Assembly: GCA_945870115.1 (NCBI GenBank)
Contig: CAMBRH010000224.1
Location: 1 to 5,850, forward strand
DNA: 5,850 nucleotides
Source of the DNA: Chitinophaga pinensis
GTDB taxonomy: Bacteria; Bacteroidota; Bacteroidia; Flavobacteriales_D; Crocinitomicaceae
Direction of reading: 5' to 3'
Below are positions 1 through 5,850 of the stretch, piece by piece. The translations under genes were made by a program, and so were the position numbers. The notes beneath the pieces were generated by a model, which saw only the letters and a list, made by a program, of their open reading frames with translations, did not search any database and was not told the origin of the DNA. Position 1 is the first letter of the stretch. Each line of letters opens with the position of its first letter.

Positions 1-102
1 TAATTGCTTTTCATAACCAGGAATCTCAATTTCCACTTCTTTTTCACAACTTATTGTGAAGAATAGAAGCATAATTAATCCTATTAGATTTTGTTTTTTC
101 AT
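1..102 (-). CDS. DUF4249-type outer-membrane lipoprotein, N-terminal fragment (runs off left edge)
   Basis: Only the first 34 codons are in the window, read leftwards from the ATG at 102-100. The peptide starts MKKQNLIGLIMLLFF and continues TISCEKEVEIEIPGYEKQL. It has a lysine-containing n-region, a hydrophobic h-region and a lipobox-like TISC with Cys19, followed by acidic residues, so it is a probable lipoprotein signal peptide cut before Cys19. The acidic C-E-K-x-V-E-I-x-I start after the lipid-bearing cysteine resembles DUF4249 proteins, which in Bacteroidota are often encoded directly after a TonB-dependent receptor; the role of that family is unknown but probably concerns ligand capture or processing at the outer membrane. 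The start codon is 5 nt after the receptor stop codon, so the two genes are probably cotranscribed and perhaps translationally coupled. The lipoprotein call is strong; the DUF4249 assignment rests on a short N-terminus plus context and is moderate. Confidence 0.72.
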   Translation of the reverse strand, partial: MKKQNLIGLIMLLFFTISCEKEVEIEIPGYEKQL

Positions 103-107
103 AATTC

Positions 108-2498
108 TTAGAATTCAAAGTTCCAGGTAATACTTGGAATAATTGGAAAAAGTGTTACTTGTTTTACAGTTATTTTAAAATCTCCTTTGAGTAATTCTCC
201 ATCATTATCAATATACAAAAAATAGGGATTTGCTCTATTGTAAACATTGTAAATTGAGAAACTCCAATTACTTCTGCATTTTTTTTCTACTTCAATTTTT
301 TCTCCCGTTTTTTCATCAAAATGAGTTTTTGTTGGTTTATCATATAGCGTTGCAGATAAATCTAAGCGATGATAAGGTGCCATTCTCGTTGAATTTCGAG
401 AACCGTAATTAAATAATAAATCTTGGTCCTGGACATACCAGCTAGTTGGTAAAGTCAAGGTATTTCCTGTGGCGTAAATAAAAACTGCTCCAAAAGTCCA
501 ACGTTCATTTAATTTATATCCAGCAACGATTGATAAATCATGTCGGCGGTCGTATTTTGCAGGAAAAATTGTTGCTTGTAAATCTGGAAAATAACGATCT
601 GTTTTTGACCAAGTATATCCTATCCAACCAGTAAGTTTTCCGATTGATTTTTTAATAAAAAATTCGGCACCATAACTCCAGCCTTCACCAAAAACCAATA
701 AATTGTCGGTATTATCATTGACATTATCTTGTGGTAACGCGCCCTGCTTGTATTCAATCAAATTATTCATTTTCTTGTAATACAATTCAACTGATGATTC
801 AAACATATTTTTCTTGAAATTTTTAAAATATCCAACTGTTCCTTGCCAACCTGTTTGCGGTTTTGCTATGTCTGTTGATGGAAACCAAATGTCAGTTGGA
901 AGAGAAACTGCACTCAACGAAGTTAAATGTACATATTGATAATTGTAATTGTAACCCGCTTTAATTGAACTTGTTTCACTTAATAAAATTCTTCCAGAAA
1001 GTCTAGGTTCTAATCCATTATAAAACTTGATGACATCATTTTTTTTGTACTCAATTTGAGAATCTTGACCATTAAGTGAACCATTTATAAATCGAGTAAA
1101 AGGTCCTACAAAATGATACATATTGTAGCGCAATCCAATATTTACTCTAACATATTCGTTTAAATCAATCTCATCTAAAAGGTAGAAAGCAGTTTCATGA
1201 CTTTTCAATTGTTGCGCTTTTCCAGTATCAAAAACGACATCTTCTTGCGACGCCGAGACACTAGTAGGAGTGAAGGTGTGAAACAAATATTCACTACCCC
1301 ATTTAATTTTATGTCGTGAATTTGGATAGAAAGAAAAATCGACTTTACCACCAACATCTCTGATTCCTGATTTCAATTCAAATTTAAAAATATCTTGCTC
1401 TGAAACAAATTTGAACAAATAATCAGTAAAAGTTCCTGTAACATTCATAAATAATTTAGGTGAAAAAATATGATTCCACCTCAATGCTGTAATTGCATTT
1501 CCCCAAGGCATTTTAACAGAAAAATTATCGCGTGCATTGGTATAAGTAAATTCATCTTTTCCATAGTAAGAGCTTAAGAAAATTTTATCTTTTTTACCTA
1601 TTTTATAATTTGCCTTTAAATTAAAATCATGAAAATAATATCCAGATCCAGCAAAATTTGATGTTTTTGGAATAAATGCTTTCATCAAAACATCGATGTA
1701 AGTTCTTCGAGCAGAGATAATAAACGAACCTTTATCTTTTTTTATCGGGCCTTCTAAAGTCAAACGAGAGGAGATTAATCCAAGTCCACCTTTTAATTTA
1801 AACTTCTTGTAATTCCCTTCGTTCATAGAAACTTCCAAAACAGATGACATTCTACCACCATAGTTCGCTGGCATTCCACCTTTAATTAAATTAACACTTT
1901 TTACAGCGTCAGCATTAAAAACGGAGAAAAACCCAAATAGGTGAGAAGCGTTATACACTTGGGCTTCATCCAAAAGAACTAAGTTTTGATCAGGTCCACC
2001 GCCACGAACATAAAATCCTTGTCCGCCCTCGCTTGCAGAAGAAACTCCAGGCAAAAGCTGAATCATTTTGATGATATCAACTTCACCCATAAATGCTGGC
2101 AGGGTTTTTAGTTGAGCAATTTCTAGTTCTATTTGGCCAATTTTTGTGCTGTTAATATTGTCTTTTTGTTTAGCATTGATATTAATTTCAGACAAATTTT
2201 GAATCTTTTGACCTAACTCAACATTATACGAAAAATCTTTACTTAAATCTATTTTTTCTCGCAAAGAATCTAAAGAACTAGCAGAAAAAATTACATCATA
2301 AGTTCCTGCGGGAACAGTTAATGAATAAAAACCATAGGAGTTTGTTACAGTTCCTTTGTTAATTGATTTAATGTAAATCTTCGCACCAACAACTGTTTCT
2401 CCAGTTTTAGAATCTGTAATTGAGCCACTTAAGGTTGAATTTTGAGCAAAAAAAGCATGAGAAAAAAGTGAAATTAATAACAAAAAAAGATACTTCAT
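108..2498 (-). CDS. TonB-dependent receptor with carboxypeptidase-regulatory-like N-terminal domain
   Basis: A complete 796-residue outer-membrane receptor that should import a ligand using TonB-ExbBD energy. Residues 1-19 are a Sec signal peptide (MKYLFLLLISLFSHAFFAQ). Residues about 22-96 form a carboxypeptidase-regulatory-like beta-sandwich (SGSITDSKTGETVVGAKIYI, then a GxYSLxVPAGxYDV pattern), typical of Bacteroidota receptors. Residues about 130-230 are the plug, with LLPGV at 148-152, YVRGGGPDQNLVLLDE at 163-178 and a GGMPANYGGRMSSVLEV stretch at 207-223. The rest is a barrel of alternating strands, including a YDRRHD motif at 649-654 and an aromatic C-terminal end WNFEF that suits recognition by the BAM machinery. 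The length is normal and no frame break is seen. The start is chosen because it gives an intact signal peptide. It lies 60 nt after the OmpA-domain gene and 5 nt before the lipoprotein gene. An inverted repeat covers its translation start. The ligand cannot be inferred; no nearby enzyme points to sugar, metal or cobalamin. It lacks a visible SusD partner, so it is not a classical SusC. Confidence 0.95.
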   Translation of the reverse strand: MKYLFLLLISLFSHAFFAQNSTLSGSITDSKTGETVVGAKIYIKSINKGTVTNSYGFYSLTVPAGTYDVIFSASSLDSLREKIDLSKDFSYNVELGQKIQNLSEININAKQKDNINSTKIGQIELEIAQLKTLPAFMGEVDIIKMIQLLPGVSSASEGGQGFYVRGGGPDQNLVLLDEAQVYNASHLFGFFSVFNADAVKSVNLIKGGMPANYGGRMSSVLEVSMNEGNYKKFKLKGGLGLISSRLTLEGPIKKDKGSFIISARRTYIDVLMKAFIPKTSNFAGSGYYFHDFNLKANYKIGKKDKIFLSSYYGKDEFTYTNARDNFSVKMPWGNAITALRWNHIFSPKLFMNVTGTFTDYLFKFVSEQDIFKFELKSGIRDVGGKVDFSFYPNSRHKIKWGSEYLFHTFTPTSVSASQEDVVFDTGKAQQLKSHETAFYLLDEIDLNEYVRVNIGLRYNMYHFVGPFTRFINGSLNGQDSQIEYKKNDVIKFYNGLEPRLSGRILLSETSSIKAGYNYNYQYVHLTSLSAVSLPTDIWFPSTDIAKPQTGWQGTVGYFKNFKKNMFESSVELYYKKMNNLIEYKQGALPQDNVNDNTDNLLVFGEGWSYGAEFFIKKSIGKLTGWIGYTWSKTDRYFPDLQATIFPAKYDRRHDLSIVAGYKLNERWTFGAVFIYATGNTLTLPTSWYVQDQDLLFNYGSRNSTRMAPYHRLDLSATLYDKPTKTHFDEKTGEKIEVEKKCRSNWSFSIYNVYNRANPYFLYIDNDGELLKGDFKITVKQVTLFPIIPSITWNFEF

Positions 2499-2545
2499 TT
2501 AGAATTGGAATTTCTTGTAAAGTTATAAAACATTCCAATTCTAAA
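2498..2545 (-). promoter_or_regulatory. Perfect 14-bp inverted repeat over the receptor leader and start codon
   Basis: On the minus strand TTTAGAATTGGAAT (2545-2532) is followed by a 20-nt loop and then by its exact complement ATTCCAATTCTAAA (2511-2498). The last A is the first base of the receptor ATG, so the whole ribosome-binding stretch lies in the stem. Eleven of 14 pairs are A-T. No T-run follows the stem in the direction of transcription, so it does not look like an intrinsic terminator for the upstream OmpA-domain gene. It may control initiation on the receptor message, or be a protein-binding dyad, or an mRNA processing or stability element. The loop also holds TAACTTTA (2525-2518), one base off the Bacteroidota -7 box TAnnTTTG, but no -33 partner at proper spacing. 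The structure is seen; the function is inferred. Confidence 0.5.
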
Positions 2546-2558
2546 ATAGTTTTTAATC

Positions 2559-4892
2559 TTAATTTTTGATAATTTTAATTTCAACTCTACGATCCATTTG
2601 TTTTTGTTCGTCAGTATAAGAGCCTTTTTTCAAAGATTTTGCCTCACCATAATAATACAAGACGATTTTATCTGCTGGATAGCCGTTTTCAATTAATTTT
2701 CGTTTCACAGTTTCAGCACGTTTCCTTGATAAAATCAGGTTGTAATCTAAACTTCCATCCTTATCCGTGTAGCCAATTACCATTAAAGTTAAACTTGCGT
2801 CATAAGGCAACATGGCGAAAAATCTGTCAAAATTCCCTTGTTCCTCAGGTGTAATTGTCGCTTGATCTGTGTTGAAGTAGATATTGTGTTCCCCCAAAAC
2901 ATTTTTATTTTCTGTCAATTGTTTTAAATCTTCTTTTGTAGTAATGAAATTACGAATGGTGTCGTTATTTTTCAAAACCTTAATTTGATCGGCTGTATTA
3001 TTTGGGTCAAGTTCAACTTTCTTCTCATTTAAACCAATTTTATTGATGTTTAAAGAGTCAATCGGACAACCTTCATTGTAAACAGAGCCAGCATAATCTG
3101 GACATTTATCAACATTATTTGAAACGCCATCGCCATCATTATCCATACAACAACCAGGGTTTTCAAATGGGCAACCATTATTTAATTCAATTCCAGGAAC
3201 ATCTGGACATTTATCAGCCATATCAATAACTCCATCAAAATCTCTGTCAGGACAACCATAATGAACTCCCAAACCAGCCACATTTGGACACAAATCGTTC
3301 ATGTCGATAATTCCATCGCCATCTGTGTCTGGGCAACCATTTGTTTCGCGAGTTCCTTTGTTGTAAATACATAAATCCTCTTTGTCAGGAATTTCATCTC
3401 CATCAGTGTCAGGACATCCATAATAATCTATTACTCCAAAATCCAATGGGCAAATGTCTTTCTTGTCAGATACTTTATCGCCATCTATATCAGAAGGGAT
3501 TTCATACGGAAAGTGAATGATAGTTCCAATGAAAAAATTGCGAGTAAGAGATGATTTTTGTCCAAAAATAATAGATGCATTATTTGATCCAGCAAACATT
3601 GTTAATTTATTCAAAACCATTCTTCCTGCTAAACCGAAATAAAACTTACCGTTACTTTGGTGCGAAATTGGCATCATAAAAGAATAATTATTTGATTCAA
3701 TTCGTGGTGTAATCGTCTGAATAAACGTATTGTTTATGACAGTTTTATCACTTTTAGAATAAATAGGAATAGATACATTGTAACTTACGTAATAATTTTT
3801 TTTGATGTAGTAATCAATGTTCAAATGCGCCGTTGTCGGCATATTCATTTTCATTTGACTATTTTGCGTGGTGGATTTCACACCTGTTTTTTGCAAAGAA
3901 TCCTGAATTTGAAGAAAAGGAGCAGGCCCTAAAGAAACAGATTTGAAAATACTTTCAGCAGTAACATTTTGAGAGGCATTTGTGAAATTATAAAAGGTAG
4001 GATCTTTTTCAAATTTTATGGAACCAATATCTGTAACTGACGCTCCTATTTTTAACTTATATTTATTAATATCCCATCGTATATTTTTGGAATTTCCATC
4101 CATTTCATAAAATTGTTTATCAATATTTGGTCTGAATTCAAAAGTTCCTCCAATATCAAAACCAAAACCTCTGTTGCTGAAAAATAATTGATCTTCTGAG
4201 GAATTTTTTCCGTAATCGGCATCTAAATCTTTAAAAGTAGCTACAGAACTTGAATCATCTAAGAATTCTAATGTTCCAGAATTTACAGAAAAATGACGAG
4301 CACTTAAGCCATTCAAAACTTTAAATGTTGCCCCCATTTTAAAAAACGTTTGTTTTCTGTCAAAAATTGTTCTTGCATAAGTGAATGCATGTTCTGTAAA
4401 TTCAACTTGATTATAAGTATAACCAGTTAGATTTTCAGGGGAATTTAATTCATTTCCAATGTAATTTAAAGCAACATTTTTAGACCATATTTCAGGAATT
4501 CCACTTCTGTTTGAATATGCTCTACCTCTTAAGGCATAGCCGATGGCATTGTTGTGATTGATTTCAAATTTTAAATTTATGATGTCAATATTGAAATTAA
4601 TATTTTGAAAGCCAGTCTTATTTGGATCAACATATTTACCTTTTATTCCGTCAAAAAATCCTCCTGAATAATTATTATATGGAGCATAGTTTTTAGCGAA
4701 AAAGTTACTCGTAGAATTGTAATTTATTCCTGAAGTGAAAGCAAATTTTGTTTTTGAATCAACAATACTTGAAGGATTAAATGAAGCTAAATTTGAGCTC
4801 ACATAATTATCCATCATAATACTTGTGTAATTTTGTTGAGATTTTAAGTTGAAAATACAACAAAATGAAAAGGTAAGTAGAGCTATTTTCAT
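2559..4892 (-). CDS. DUF5723-like / TSP3-repeat / OmpA-domain outer-membrane protein
   Basis: A complete 777-residue protein, probably an outer-membrane barrel tethered to peptidoglycan. Residues 1-19 look like a Sec signal peptide ending near KSQ. Residues about 25-460 resemble the DUF5723 barrel-like family of Bacteroidota (an early NPSS motif near 39-42, alternating strands, GxxxRG segments). Residues 468-610 are five thrombospondin type 3-like calcium-binding repeats. Residues 611-666 are a linker. Residues about 667-775 are an OmpA C-terminal domain: NIYFNTDQATITPEE, GYTDKDGS with Asp710, LSRKRAE with Arg725, and MDRRVEIKI at the end. Asp710 and Arg725 keep the 15-residue spacing of the diaminopimelate-binding pair of E. 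coli OmpA (Asp241, Arg256), so peptidoglycan binding is expected. A perfect TATCTTTG -7 box sits upstream, and the start matches the signal peptide. It is transcribed towards the receptor gene 60 nt away. The DUF5723 call is from remembered sequence character and is less sure than the TSP3 and OmpA calls. Confidence 0.93.
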   Translation of the reverse strand: MKIALLTFSFCCIFNLKSQQNYTSIMMDNYVSSNLASFNPSSIVDSKTKFAFTSGINYNSTSNFFAKNYAPYNNYSGGFFDGIKGKYVDPNKTGFQNINFNIDIINLKFEINHNNAIGYALRGRAYSNRSGIPEIWSKNVALNYIGNELNSPENLTGYTYNQVEFTEHAFTYARTIFDRKQTFFKMGATFKVLNGLSARHFSVNSGTLEFLDDSSSVATFKDLDADYGKNSSEDQLFFSNRGFGFDIGGTFEFRPNIDKQFYEMDGNSKNIRWDINKYKLKIGASVTDIGSIKFEKDPTFYNFTNASQNVTAESIFKSVSLGPAPFLQIQDSLQKTGVKSTTQNSQMKMNMPTTAHLNIDYYIKKNYYVSYNVSIPIYSKSDKTVINNTFIQTITPRIESNNYSFMMPISHQSNGKFYFGLAGRMVLNKLTMFAGSNNASIIFGQKSSLTRNFFIGTIIHFPYEIPSDIDGDKVSDKKDICPLDFGVIDYYGCPDTDGDEIPDKEDLCIYNKGTRETNGCPDTDGDGIIDMNDLCPNVAGLGVHYGCPDRDFDGVIDMADKCPDVPGIELNNGCPFENPGCCMDNDGDGVSNNVDKCPDYAGSVYNEGCPIDSLNINKIGLNEKKVELDPNNTADQIKVLKNNDTIRNFITTKEDLKQLTENKNVLGEHNIYFNTDQATITPEEQGNFDRFFAMLPYDASLTLMVIGYTDKDGSLDYNLILSRKRAETVKRKLIENGYPADKIVLYYYGEAKSLKKGSYTDEQKQMDRRVEIKIIKN
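3063..3491 (-). repeat. Five 27-residue TSP3-like calcium-binding repeats inside the OmpA-domain gene
   Basis: Residues 468-494, 495-521, 522-548, 549-575 and 584-610 each begin with a D-x-D-x-D acidic loop (DIDGD, DTDGD, DTDGD, DRDFD, DNDGD), carry one cysteine in the middle and end in GCP. The period is exactly 27 residues (81 bp) except for an 8-residue insert FENPGCCM (576-583) before the fifth unit. This is the pattern of thrombospondin type 3 repeats, which bind calcium and form a stiff rod between barrel and OmpA domains in Bacteroidota. The units have diverged in DNA sequence, so this is an old amplification rather than a recent tandem duplication. Confidence 0.9.
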
Positions 4893-4912
4893 AAAAAGAT
4901 GTTTGTTTTTCT

Positions 4913-4943
4913 CAAAGATAAAAATGATTTTTGAAAAAACAAC
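4913..4943 (-). promoter_or_regulatory. Bacteroidota-type promoter of the OmpA-domain gene
   Basis: On the minus strand GTTG (4943-4940), 19 nt, then TATCTTTG (4920-4913) fits the Bacteroidota sigma-70 pattern TTG-N19-21-TAnnTTTG with a perfect -7 box. The box ends 20 nt before the ATG at 4892, which implies a very short leader of about 10-15 nt. It could drive all three minus-strand genes. No classical Shine-Dalgarno is present, as usual in this phylum. Confidence 0.6.
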
Positions 4944-5016
4944 TTTTTAATCAATTAATTTCATATTAAGAAAGAGGTATGTTACTTAAGTTACAATTTT
5001 AAATAAAAGGATAATG

Positions 5017-5024
5017 TACTTTAG
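5017..5024 (+). promoter_or_regulatory. Possible -7 box for the YgaP-like gene
   Basis: TACTTTAG is one base off TAnnTTTG and lies 17 nt before the ATG at 5042. No convincing TTG box is present about 20 nt upstream, where the sequence is AT-only, so this is a weak call. It lies in the 149-nt divergent region 4893-5041, which otherwise shows only the promoter of the minus-strand unit. Confidence 0.3.
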
Positions 5025-5041
5025 CCATAAAAATAGGAATT

Positions 5042-5245
5042 ATGAAAAAAAATATGGGTTATTCAGATCGAATCATTAGGGTATTAATTGCGTCGATTAT
5101 TGGAGTATTAGTAGGAACTGGAATTCTAACAGGAACTTTAGCAATTGTTTTAATTGTGTTTGCAGGTATATTTTTGTTAACGAGTATTATTAGTTTTTGT
5201 CCTTTGTACACAATTTTCGGAATGAATACTTGTCCAAAAAAATGA
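5042..5245 (+). CDS. YgaP-like (DUF2892) small inner-membrane protein
   Basis: A complete 67-residue membrane protein. The N-terminus MKKNMGYSDRIIR is the usual start of the DUF2892 / YgaP-like transmembrane family and supports the first ATG over the one four codons later. Two hydrophobic helices at about 11-28 and 31-52 are joined by a short Gly/Thr turn. The C-terminal end CPLYTIFGMNTC, with Cys53 and Cys64, also matches the family, where the cysteine-containing tail is conserved. In E. coli YgaP this segment is fused to a rhodanese domain that carries sulfur; here it stands alone and no rhodanese gene is in the window. The function of the stand-alone form is not established. It is probably monocistronic, with its own leader, divergent from the OmpA-domain gene, and the next gene starts 93 nt downstream with its own promoter candidate. 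Confidence 0.9.
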   Translation: MKKNMGYSDRIIRVLIASIIGVLVGTGILTGTLAIVLIVFAGIFLLTSIISFCPLYTIFGMNTCPKK

Positions 5246-5261
5246 CGTTTATTAATTGATT

Positions 5262-5294
5262 TTTGAGTTTTTACACAAGCGGTAAATTACTTTG
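5262..5294 (+). promoter_or_regulatory. Candidate Bacteroidota-type promoter of the S46 peptidase gene
   Basis: TTTG (5262-5265), 21 nt, then TTACTTTG (5287-5294) matches TTTG-N19-21-TAnnTTTG with one mismatch in the -7 box. The predicted transcript start near 5300 would give a leader of about 40 nt before the ATG at 5339. A second weak box TAAATTTA (5307-5314) has no partner at correct spacing. Confidence 0.42.
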
Positions 5295-5338
5295 ATTAAA
5301 AATAGTTAAATTTACGGCTTAAAATAAAAACCAGAACA

Positions 5339-5850
5339 ATGAAATTAAAATTTTTCGCACTTTTATTAGTGATTGTATCTTCAACTGTTGCAAAAGCAGA
5401 TGAGGGAATGTGGCTACCTTTTATGTTAGGTAGAAATTATGAAGACATGAAAAAACATGGATTGAAGTTGACTTCAGAGCAACTTTATTCTATTAATAAA
5501 TCATCTTTAAAGGATGCTGTAATCTCTTTTGGAGGTTTTTGTACAGGTGAAATTATTTCTAAAAAAGGATTAATTTTAACAAATCACCACTGTGGTTATG
5601 ATGCAATTGCTGATGCTTCCAGTCCTGAAAAAAATTACTTAGATAATGGTTTTTGGGCAAAAAAGACATCAGAAGAAATCGCTGTACCAGGTTTAACAGC
5701 TACTTTCATGATTCGAATGGAAGATGTTACTGCAACAATCGCAAAGGAATTAAATGAAAAAATGACTTTGGAAGAAAGAGCAGCAAAAATCAAAGAAATT
5801 GCAGCAATTTTAGAAAAAGATGCTGTTGTAGGAACTCAATATGAGGCATT
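5339..5850 (+). CDS. S46 family dipeptidyl-peptidase (DPP7/DPP11-type), N-terminal part (runs off right edge)
   Basis: The first 170 codons of a serine peptidase that should remove dipeptides from the N-terminus of peptides in the periplasm. Residues 1-20 are a Sec signal peptide ending AKA, with cleavage before DEGMW. The mature start DEGMWLPFML, then LYSINKSSLKDAVISFGG (50-66), FCTGEIIS (67-74) and GLILTNHHCGYDAI (77-90) are hallmarks of family S46. The second His of NHHC (His84) is the expected catalytic histidine; Cys68 and Cys85 are placed to form the disulfide known from this family. The catalytic Asp and Ser, and the residue that separates DPP7 (hydrophobic) from DPP11 (Asp/Glu) specificity, lie beyond the window; family members are about 700 residues. 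Residues about 130-160 form a charged, Ala/Glu/Lys-rich helical stretch that would begin the alpha-helical domain. The start is chosen from the signal peptide. It lies 93 nt after the YgaP-like gene; no terminator is clear between them. Confidence 0.93.
   Translation, partial: MKLKFFALLLVIVSSTVAKADEGMWLPFMLGRNYEDMKKHGLKLTSEQLYSINKSSLKDAVISFGGFCTGEIISKKGLILTNHHCGYDAIADASSPEKNYLDNGFWAKKTSEEIAVPGLTATFMIRMEDVTATIAKELNEKMTLEERAAKIKEIAAILEKDAVVGTQYEA

Noticed and set aside
230..412. A 60-codon plus-strand open frame inside the receptor gene
   Set aside because: It lies wholly within the well-supported minus-strand receptor, resembles no known family, and has no promoter; it is a shadow frame.
2639..2854. 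A 71-codon plus-strand open frame inside the OmpA-domain gene
   Set aside because: It is antisense to the conserved OmpA domain, its translation has no recognisable features, and it is explained as a shadow frame.
4853..4867. Adjacent cysteines 11-12 in the OmpA-domain protein signal peptide as a possible lipobox
   Set aside because: The residues before them (FSF) do not fit the lipobox consensus and they fall in the middle of the hydrophobic core; an ordinary Sec signal ending near residue 19 fits better.
4904..4941. Imperfect dyad TGTTTTTC / GAAAAAACA around the promoter of the OmpA-domain gene
   Set aside because: It is made of A and T runs with a bulge, so it is low-complexity similarity rather than a convincing operator.
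4949..5261. AATCAATTAAT (4949-4959) and its complement ATTAATTGATT (5251-5261) flank the YgaP-like gene like short inverted ends
   Set aside because: Eleven AT-rich bases at 290-nt separation can arise by chance, no target duplication or transposase is present, and the enclosed gene is a normal family member.
5246..5338. A terminator or small RNA between the YgaP-like and peptidase genes
   Set aside because: No stem with a following T-run was found, only scattered T-rich stretches, and a promoter candidate explains part of the region.

Overview
The window is AT-rich DNA that looks like a chromosomal segment of a Bacteroidota bacterium, most likely of the order Flavobacteriales. The evidence is an outer-membrane TonB-dependent receptor with an N-terminal carboxypeptidase-regulatory-like domain, a DUF4249-type lipoprotein start, an OmpA protein with thrombospondin type 3 repeats, and an S46 dipeptidyl-peptidase. 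There are also promoter-like sequences of the Bacteroidota type (TTG, about 20 nt, TAnnTTTG) and no strong Shine-Dalgarno sequences. Genus and species cannot be read from the window.

Layout. Positions 1-4892 are three minus-strand genes read right to left: a DUF5723-like/TSP3/OmpA-domain outer-membrane protein (4892 to 2559), a TonB-dependent receptor (2498 to 108), and the first 34 codons of a lipoprotein that runs off the left edge (102 to 1). The gaps are 60 nt and 5 nt, so the receptor and lipoprotein are almost certainly cotranscribed, and the OmpA-domain gene may be the first gene of the same unit. The 60-nt gap holds a 14-bp perfect inverted repeat that ends on the A of the receptor start codon. 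At 4893-5041 is a divergent intergenic region with a good promoter for the minus-strand unit. To its right, on the plus strand, are a 67-residue YgaP-like (DUF2892) inner-membrane protein (5042-5245) and the first 170 codons of an S46 family serine dipeptidyl-peptidase (from 5339), which runs off the right edge.

How the genes fit together. The minus-strand genes all encode cell-envelope proteins. The receptor and the surface or periplasmic lipoprotein probably work as an uptake pair for an unknown ligand, in a pairing common in Bacteroidota. The OmpA-domain protein probably anchors a barrel to peptidoglycan. The S46 peptidase would act in the periplasm on peptides. No mobile element, RNA gene, CRISPR array or defence system is visible. 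This is mostly ordinary core-envelope gene content, and no undescribed system is evident. The most unusual item is the start-codon-abutting hairpin at 2498-2545.
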